The notes beneath the pieces were generated by a model. It did no database searches. It worked only from the letters and a program-made list of their open reading frames with translations, and was not told the DNA's origin. Shown here piece after piece: positions 50,824 through 56,477 of a stretch of DNA of 56,477 nucleotides. The stretch spans positions 1 to 56,477 of the forward strand of contig JAAWQR010000011.1 of the NCBI GenBank assembly GCA_022800625.1. The letters run 5' to 3'. Both the position numbers and the translations under genes were made by a program. This DNA comes from Clostridiales bacterium (GTDB lineage Bacteria; Bacillota; Clostridia; Oscillospirales; CAG-272). The first letter of the stretch is position 1, and every line of letters starts with the position of its first letter.

Positions 50824-50850
50824 AGCGCACTTCAAGGTGCGCTTTGATTT
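50824..50850 (+). terminator. Weak terminator-like hairpin upstream of pbp gene
   Basis: AGCGCAC and GTGCGCT with a six-base loop, then TTTGATTTT. It is inside the cluster, so it may reduce rather than stop downstream transcription. No second promoter was clear. Confidence 0.4.
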
Positions 50851-50959
50851 TGCCGCATACTGAGGAGAAAACGGCAATATATTTATTATAGACGAAAGGC
50901 TAATAAGTGAGACTTGCCGCCTGCTTTTGTCAGGAAGGTTTGAAGAATAGAGGGTGCTT

Positions 50960-53302
50960 GTGAAAAAAACGGTCAAAAACAGAACAGACAGAAAGACATA
51001 CCGCAGACTTGCGATAGGCTTTTGCCTGTTCGGCGTAATGGCAGCCGTTATTATCGGCCGTCTTGCCCGATATCAATTAAAGGAATATGAGACGTATCAG
51101 TCGCTTGTGCTTGATCAGCTTACGACCGAGACTACAGTCAATCCAAAGCGCGGGAAAATATTTGATACCAACGGAATAGTACTTGCAACAAATAAAACAG
51201 TATATAATGTAATAATATCTCCCCACGATATAATTAAGCTTAACAAGGAAATACAGGAAAAAAACAGCGATGACAATAAAGAGAACGACATTCACTTTGA
51301 CTGGACATCGGAAGACGGAAGCGTTTCGTACAAAGGAGATCTTGCAAATGAATTTATTGCGACATTTCTCTCTGAAATTCTCGACGTCGATTATGATATG
51401 ATAATAAAGAAAGCGTCTCTTGAAAACAGAAGGTATGAAGTAATAAAGCAGAATGTTGAGGACGATGTAAATTCTCTGATAAGGGATATTGTTGCGGAGA
51501 ATAAGCTCGGCGACCAGATCTACGATATTGCATCATCCAAGAGATATTATCCGTATGATACGCTGGCGTCCCATACGATCGGCTTTACAAACAGCGACGG
51601 AGCAGGTATATACGGGCTTGAGGCGTATTACAATAATGTACTTGAAGGAAAGAGCGGAAAATATATTAAGGCGCAGGATGCAAAAAATAACGACATGCCT
51701 TTTTCCTTTGAATCATATATCGGAGAGGAAAACGGCTATAATATAGTTACAACAATAGATAAAACGATACAAAGTGCGCTTGAAAATCAGCTTGAAATGA
51801 CATATAATGATTCTATGGCGGGCAACAGAGTAACGGGTATAGTAATGGATGTGGAAACGGGAGGAATTCTCGCTATGGCAACATATCCGTCGTTTGACCT
51901 CAACTCGCCGTATACCTTGGACGCCGATTCACAGGCAGAGCTTGACGAATATACTAAGGGAAGCGATGAATATAAAAGCAAACACAGCGAGCTTCTCTTT
52001 ACAATGTGGAAAAACAAAGCGATAACGGAGCTTTATGAGCCGGGTTCAACCTTTAAAATTATAACTACGTCTATGGCTCTTGAAGAGAGGGTTATTACAT
52101 TTGACACTCCGTTTACATGCACAGGTTCGCTTAAAGTAGAAGGCTTTGCTAAGCCGATATCATGCCACCTCCATTCGGGACACGGTACGCTTCCGTACAG
52201 GAGAGGTCTTCAGCAGTCCTGCAACCCTGCGCTGATGCAGGTTGCGGCGTTGGTAGGTAAAAGTAAATTCTACAATTATTTTGAATCTTACGGGTACACG
52301 TCTACGACGGGAATCGATCTTCCGGGAGAAACTCGGGGACTGTACTCTTCCATTGCGGATTTTTCAAATGTAAGCCTTGCGGTTTATTCTTTCGGTCAAA
52401 CCTTTAAAACTACTCCGATTCAGCAACTTACCGCTATATCATCGGTTGCGGGAGGCGGATACTATAAAACGCCTCATCTGATTAAAGAGATCGTTGACGA
52501 CGACGGAAATGTTATTAAATCCTTTGAAACAGATGTAAAGCGGCAGATCGTAAGCAGCGATGTGTGCTCGGAAATATCCGAGGTTCTCGAAGAAGGTGTT
52601 GCAGGCGACGGAGGAGCTAAAAACGCATATGTAAAAGGCTACAGGGTAGCTGCTAAAACGGGTACGTCGGAGAAGCGCGACAAAGTTGATGAAAACGGTG
52701 AAAAGTCGTTCCGCGTCGGATCTACCGTAGCATATGCGCCTTATGACAGCGCAAAGGTTTCGGGTATTATCGTAGTAGACGAACCGATGAACGGGGCGGT
52801 TTACGGAAGCGTTGTCGCGGCACCGTATATTTCAAATCTCTTTTCTGAGATATTGCCGTATATAGGACTTGAACGCCAATATACGGAAGCTGACATGGAA
52901 ACGCTTGATATTTCAGTCGGAAATTACGTAGGCGAATCGCCTTCAAGCGCTAAAGCCGCACTTGCGGAGGAGGGACTCGGATGTGAGATCATCGGAGACG
53001 GAGATACGGTAACGTCTCAGTTCCCCGAAGCCGGAAGTACAATGATAAAAGAAAACGGAAGAGTTCTTCTTTACTGCGGAGAAGGCGCTGATCATATGAG
53101 CGTTACGGTTCCCGATCTTATGAACAAGACCGCGGACGCTGCAAATAAAATTCTTTTGAATTCGGGACTTAATGTAAGGATATCCGGAGCTACAAACGGT
53201 TCAAGCGCGACTGTTATCAGTCAGTCTGTCGAACCGGGAGCAACGGTGGAAAAAGGCACAGTTGTTGAAATCGAGCTGAGACACCTCGATATGACTGATT
53301 AA
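50960..53302 (+). CDS. Penicillin-binding protein (PBP2/SpoVD type) with two PASTA domains
   Basis: About 780 residues. Short cytoplasmic N terminus, membrane segment at about 20-38, dimerisation domain (PKRGKIFDTNGIVLATNKTVYNV), transpeptidase with SxxK in PGSTFKII, SxN in QQSCNPA and KTG in AAKTGTSEKRD. Two PASTA repeats end the protein (VGNYVGESPSSAKAALAEEG and VPDLMNKTADAANKILLNSG). It crosslinks peptidoglycan at septum or forespore. Class B division PBP versus spore-specific SpoVD cannot be separated. A GTG at 50960 has the better-spaced GAGGG; GTG at 50954 is in frame. Confidence 0.93.
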   Translation: MKKTVKNRTDRKTYRRLAIGFCLFGVMAAVIIGRLARYQLKEYETYQSLVLDQLTTETTVNPKRGKIFDTNGIVLATNKTVYNVIISPHDIIKLNKEIQEKNSDDNKENDIHFDWTSEDGSVSYKGDLANEFIATFLSEILDVDYDMIIKKASLENRRYEVIKQNVEDDVNSLIRDIVAENKLGDQIYDIASSKRYYPYDTLASHTIGFTNSDGAGIYGLEAYYNNVLEGKSGKYIKAQDAKNNDMPFSFESYIGEENGYNIVTTIDKTIQSALENQLEMTYNDSMAGNRVTGIVMDVETGGILAMATYPSFDLNSPYTLDADSQAELDEYTKGSDEYKSKHSELLFTMWKNKAITELYEPGSTFKIITTSMALEERVITFDTPFTCTGSLKVEGFAKPISCHLHSGHGTLPYRRGLQQSCNPALMQVAALVGKSKFYNYFESYGYTSTTGIDLPGETRGLYSSIADFSNVSLAVYSFGQTFKTTPIQQLTAISSVAGGGYYKTPHLIKEIVDDDGNVIKSFETDVKRQIVSSDVCSEISEVLEEGVAGDGGAKNAYVKGYRVAAKTGTSEKRDKVDENGEKSFRVGSTVAYAPYDSAKVSGIIVVDEPMNGAVYGSVVAAPYISNLFSEILPYIGLERQYTEADMETLDISVGNYVGESPSSAKAALAEEGLGCEIIGDGDTVTSQFPEAGSTMIKENGRVLLYCGEGADHMSVTVPDLMNKTADAANKILLNSGLNVRISGATNGSSATVISQSVEPGATVEKGTVVEIELRHLDMTD

Positions 53303-53366
53303 ATGCTGCATAATGCGGCGGAAGTTGAAAAAATAACTTATATTTATTTAACTTTCGGAGGGCATT

Positions 53367-54890
53367 ATGGAACTGTCTGTGCTTTTGCAGGATATTACTC
53401 TTACGGAGTGTAAGGCTGACCTTGATTTTCATGTAACCGGTATTGCATCTGACTCAAGAAAAGTAAAAAAAGGATATTTATTCATTTGCATCAAAGGGGA
53501 GCATCACGACGGACATTTATATATATCTGATGCCGTAGAGCGCGGAGCTGCCGTGATAGTTGCGTCCTGCTCCGATATGATACCTGTCGGCGTACCGTAC
53601 GTTCTTGTAGAAAATACACGTTCTGCCGAAGCATATATCTGGAACCGTCGGTACGGCTGTCCCCATGAAAAAATGAAGTATACGGTCGCTGTAACGGGAA
53701 CATGCGGAAAAACTTCAACTGCTTTTATGCTCCGTGAAATTTTCCGAAGCGCAGGCTGTAAGGTCGGCGTTATAACTACCGTTCGTGCTATGGCGGAGGA
53801 TCGGGTGATCGATCTTCACGGCGGATCGTCCGTGTCAGACGCAGCAGGAGCTATGACAACTCCCGATCCCGAATATCTGTACGGCGCAATATATGAAATG
53901 CAAAAATCGGGTGTTGACGCTTTGATATTCGAGGCTTCATCTCATGCTCTGTCGCAGTATAAAATCGATCCCATAGCACCGAGTGCTGCGGTTTTCACAA
54001 ATCTGTCGGAAGAGCACCTTGATTATCACCTGACAATGGAGAATTATTATAAAGCAAAAGCACGTCTTGCGGATCTCGCTGATATATGTGTCCTAAATAT
54101 TGACGACTGTTATTTTGAACGTCTTGCCGAAGGCTTGAAAGACAGAAAAAAAGTGGTTTCGTGCTCGGCTTTTAAGGCGGAAAAGCATGACCTTTCGGAG
54201 GTATCGGCTCTGAGAATCAATGTGGCCGGACTTTCCGGTGTGGATTATATCTACTTTTCCGAAAAGGCTGTGTTTAAGGTTACTTCTCCCATCCCGGGAG
54301 AGTTTACGGTATATAACAGCATGCTTGCCGCTGCAGCTGCGCTATCGCTCGGTATTCCTCCCGAGGCTGTCAGAGACGGTATAGCTTCGCTAAGAGGAGT
54401 TGACGGAAGACTTGAAGCGGTAGATACAGGATGTGATGATCTTCCGTTCTCAGTATTTATAGATTATGCTCATACACCTGCCGCAATAGAGAGCTTACTG
54501 AGAACAGTCAGAAAAATGCGACGTGATGGCGAGAGAATAACGCTTTTATTCGGATGCGGAGGCGACCGCGACAGATCAAAGCGAAGGAAAATGGGAGCTG
54601 CGGCTTCCAGACTTGCGGATTTCGTTATAGTTACAAGCGATAATTGCAGGAATGAAGATCCGGCTGAAATAATAAAAGAAATTCTGCTCGGAATTGATAC
54701 AGAACGTCCTCATGCGGTCATATGCGACAGGAGAGAAGCGATAGAATATGCGGTAAGAGAAGCGCGTGCGGGAGATATTTTAATATTAGCAGGCAAGGGA
54801 CACGAGAAATATGAGATAGATTCAGGCGGAAAAAAGCCGTTTGATGAATGTGAGCTGGTTCGTGAGGCAGTAAGAAAATTTTATCTTTAA
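53367..54890 (+). CDS. murE: UDP-MurNAc-tripeptide synthetase MurE
   Basis: 507 residues, Mur ligase. P-loop VTGTCGKTSTAFML (about 109-122), TTPDPEYLY, HxxxDYHLTMENYYKAK, and HTPAAIESLL. The amino-acid selectivity loop reads DNCRNEDP where meso-diaminopimelate enzymes have DNPR; the arginine is kept, so diaminopimelate is the likely substrate. GGAGG lies upstream of the ATG. Confidence 0.95.
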   Translation: MELSVLLQDITLTECKADLDFHVTGIASDSRKVKKGYLFICIKGEHHDGHLYISDAVERGAAVIVASCSDMIPVGVPYVLVENTRSAEAYIWNRRYGCPHEKMKYTVAVTGTCGKTSTAFMLREIFRSAGCKVGVITTVRAMAEDRVIDLHGGSSVSDAAGAMTTPDPEYLYGAIYEMQKSGVDALIFEASSHALSQYKIDPIAPSAAVFTNLSEEHLDYHLTMENYYKAKARLADLADICVLNIDDCYFERLAEGLKDRKKVVSCSAFKAEKHDLSEVSALRINVAGLSGVDYIYFSEKAVFKVTSPIPGEFTVYNSMLAAAAALSLGIPPEAVRDGIASLRGVDGRLEAVDTGCDDLPFSVFIDYAHTPAAIESLLRTVRKMRRDGERITLLFGCGGDRDRSKRRKMGAAASRLADFVIVTSDNCRNEDPAEIIKEILLGIDTERPHAVICDRREAIEYAVREARAGDILILAGKGHEKYEIDSGGKKPFDECELVREAVRKFYL

Positions 54891-54944
54891 CTCACGTTTC
54901 GGAATAAACAGATAAAGGAATTTGCGAAAGGAAGGACGAAGGTT

Positions 54945-56408
54945 ATGAGCGTACAGCTTAAGCTAAAAACGCTTGACGCCGAGACGATTTGCAGTGTTGT
55001 CGGCGGAAAAATGAAGAAGTTTGGAGGCGCTCTCGGCTCGGAGAAGATAGTAAGTCTTACCACCTCCTCTTCAGAAGCTGAAGAAGGCAGCATATTCTGT
55101 GCTATAAAAGGTGCGAGAGTGAACGGCGCGGATTTTATTCCCGACGCTGTTGAACGCGGCGCTGTCTGCGTCCTGACAAGTGAAATTCCGAATTCGGTCT
55201 CTGAGAGCGGCGCTGCATTTTGCGCAGTTATTGTTGACGACGTAATCAAGGCAATCGGCACTTTGGCAGGCTGGTATAAAGGTTTTTCGGACGCAATATT
55301 TGTCGCCATAACGGGAAGCGTCGGGAAAACAACGACTAAGGAGCTTATAGCTTCGGTTGCATCAATTAAATATAAAACTCACAAGACGCGCGGAAACTAT
55401 AATAATGAGCTTGGACTTCCGCTGACATTGCTTGAACTTGAACCTGACGATAAAGTTGCCGTGGTGGAACTCGGAATGAGCGCAAGAGGCGAGATAAGCT
55501 ACATGTCAAACCTTGTAAAGCCTGACATTGCCATAGTTACGAATATCGGAACAGCTCACCTTGCGACCCTCGGAACAAGAGAAAATATATGCAAAGCAAA
55601 GCTTGAAATACGTGACGGACTTAAAGAAAACGGTGTTCTGCTGATAAATGCAGACGAACCGCTTTTAATAGAAAATGCCTCCGAGCTTGACTGCAATATC
55701 AGCCTGATGAGCATATATAACAGAAAAGGCGACTACAGAGCCCTCAATATCAGGACGGGAAGCGAAGGCTTGACTTTTGATATGATATATGACAACAAGG
55801 CTGTTACCAATATAGAAATTCCTCTGCTCGGCAAGCATAACGTATATAATGCTCTTGCCGCATATGCGGTCGGTGCAATGCTCGGAATAAGCGATGAGCT
55901 TATCAGGCGCGGACTGTCCTCATTTGTAGGCGCGGAAATGCGACAGAGCATATATGACATCGGAGGCGGAATTACGGTGATCGACGATTGCTATAATGCA
56001 AGTCCCGAGTCAATGAGGGCGGCTCTGGATGTATTGTCATCTATCGCTCAAAGAAAAAATCTCCGTCCGATTGCCCTTATCGGCGATATGCTGGAGCTTG
56101 GTGAGTATTCCCGTCTTATGCACGATCAGCTCGGTCAGTATGCGGCGCAGTGCAGGATAGCAAAGTTATTCTGCTATGGGATGATGAGTGATGTTGTGGC
56201 TGAAGCTGCGATAAAGAAGGGAATACGCGCGGAAAATGTATTCGTATGTCTCGATACGAGAGATCCTCAGACTATGGCGAATATGATACTTGATACGGCA
56301 AAACCGGGAGATATTCTCCTCGTTAAAGCAAGCCGCGCAATACATGCGGAGCTTGTTATTGACTGCTTGAAAAGAAAACTTGCTAAAATGAAAACTCCGA
56401 AAAAATAA
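54945..56408 (+). CDS. murF: UDP-MurNAc-tripeptide-D-Ala-D-Ala ligase
   Basis: 487 residues. P-loop ITGSVGKTTTKELIASVAS (about 122-140), RGNYNNELGLPLTLLEL, ELGMSARGEISYMS, NIGTAHLATLGTRENICKAK, DDCYNASPESMRAAL and GDMLELGEYS are typical. It adds D-Ala-D-Ala to complete the pentapeptide precursor. The remaining 69 bases of the window show no gene start; a CCGACGTTTAAACGTCGG palindrome ends the window and could be an unfinished terminator or repeat. Confidence 0.97.
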   Translation: MSVQLKLKTLDAETICSVVGGKMKKFGGALGSEKIVSLTTSSSEAEEGSIFCAIKGARVNGADFIPDAVERGAVCVLTSEIPNSVSESGAAFCAVIVDDVIKAIGTLAGWYKGFSDAIFVAITGSVGKTTTKELIASVASIKYKTHKTRGNYNNELGLPLTLLELEPDDKVAVVELGMSARGEISYMSNLVKPDIAIVTNIGTAHLATLGTRENICKAKLEIRDGLKENGVLLINADEPLLIENASELDCNISLMSIYNRKGDYRALNIRTGSEGLTFDMIYDNKAVTNIEIPLLGKHNVYNALAAYAVGAMLGISDELIRRGLSSFVGAEMRQSIYDIGGGITVIDDCYNASPESMRAALDVLSSIAQRKNLRPIALIGDMLELGEYSRLMHDQLGQYAAQCRIAKLFCYGMMSDVVAEAAIKKGIRAENVFVCLDTRDPQTMANMILDTAKPGDILLVKASRAIHAELVIDCLKRKLAKMKTPKK

Positions 56409-56457
56409 TAAACGGAAGAATTATAAGACGGTAATTATAATTACTTTTGAACGCTCC

Positions 56458-56477
56458 TGCCGACGTTTAAACGTCGG
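56458..56477. other. Palindrome at window end
   Basis: CCGACG-TTTAAA-CGTCGG is perfectly self-complementary and lies about 50 bases after the murF stop. What follows is outside the window. Confidence 0.5.

Overview
The window reads as chromosomal DNA from a spore-forming, anaerobic, Gram-positive bacterium of the class Clostridia, probably an Oscillospiraceae/Ruminococcaceae-type gut or rumen lineage. This is inferred from gene content, not from a search. Supporting points are the spoIIA sporulation operon with SigF, the [FeFe]-hydrogenase maturation genes (hydE, hydG, hydF), a GTP-type PEP carboxykinase, FeoAB, an mraZ-led division and cell-wall cluster, strong GGAGG-like ribosome binding sites, and TTGACA/TATAAT promoters with 17-base spacers. 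No tRNA, rRNA, CRISPR array, transposase or integrase was recognised.

Layout. 1-1035 is non-coding and repeat-rich, with a 0.46-kb imperfect palindrome and a 101-base direct repeat. 1036-5371 holds a cysteine-rich protein, pckG, a divergent XRE / AbrB-zinc-ribbon regulator pair, and an RluA-type pseudouridine synthase. 5506-10747 is an amino-acid ABC transporter whose binding-protein gene is separated from permease and ATPase by a GH78-type glycosidase, followed by an SLH-domain gene remnant. 10762-18869 (minus) is a complete histidine operon hisZ-G-D-C-B-H-A-F-IE headed by a yerC-type regulator. 19038-20166 (minus) is azlCD. 20565-22410 is a VanRS-like two-component pair without van resistance genes. 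22467-24379 has a DUF3795-type protein, a uridine-kinase-like protein, an orphan leader-peptide/attenuator module and a frameshifted membrane-protein gene. 24420-28395 (minus) is the hydrogenase maturation operon, preceded by a candidate 0.33-kb structured RNA. 28807-30394 (minus) is spoIIA. 30657-34746 has an aminotransferase, obgE and two uncharacterised genes.

34747-36813 is 2 kb without protein genes. It contains two related small-RNA candidates with their own promoters and terminators, two copies of a 0.28-0.35-kb element with complementary ends, and dispersed palindromic repeats. 36814-38936 (minus) is feoAB. 39106-43684 is a surface-polysaccharide operon (Wzy/O-antigen-ligase-like protein, TagO/WecA-like transferase, two DUF4330-type proteins). 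43859-45001 has rpsT, trxA and bcp. 45189-47714 (minus) is a copper ATPase carrying a C-terminal CopZ-like domain with its own internal ribosome binding site. 48322-56408 is mraZ-rsmH-ftsL-pbp-murE-murF.

The coding regions are mostly housekeeping and recognisable. The most unusual material is non-coding: the RNA candidates at 28412-28737 and 35070-36142, the orphan attenuator at 23504-23815, and a family of short palindromes. All functional names rest on motifs read by eye; no database search was made.
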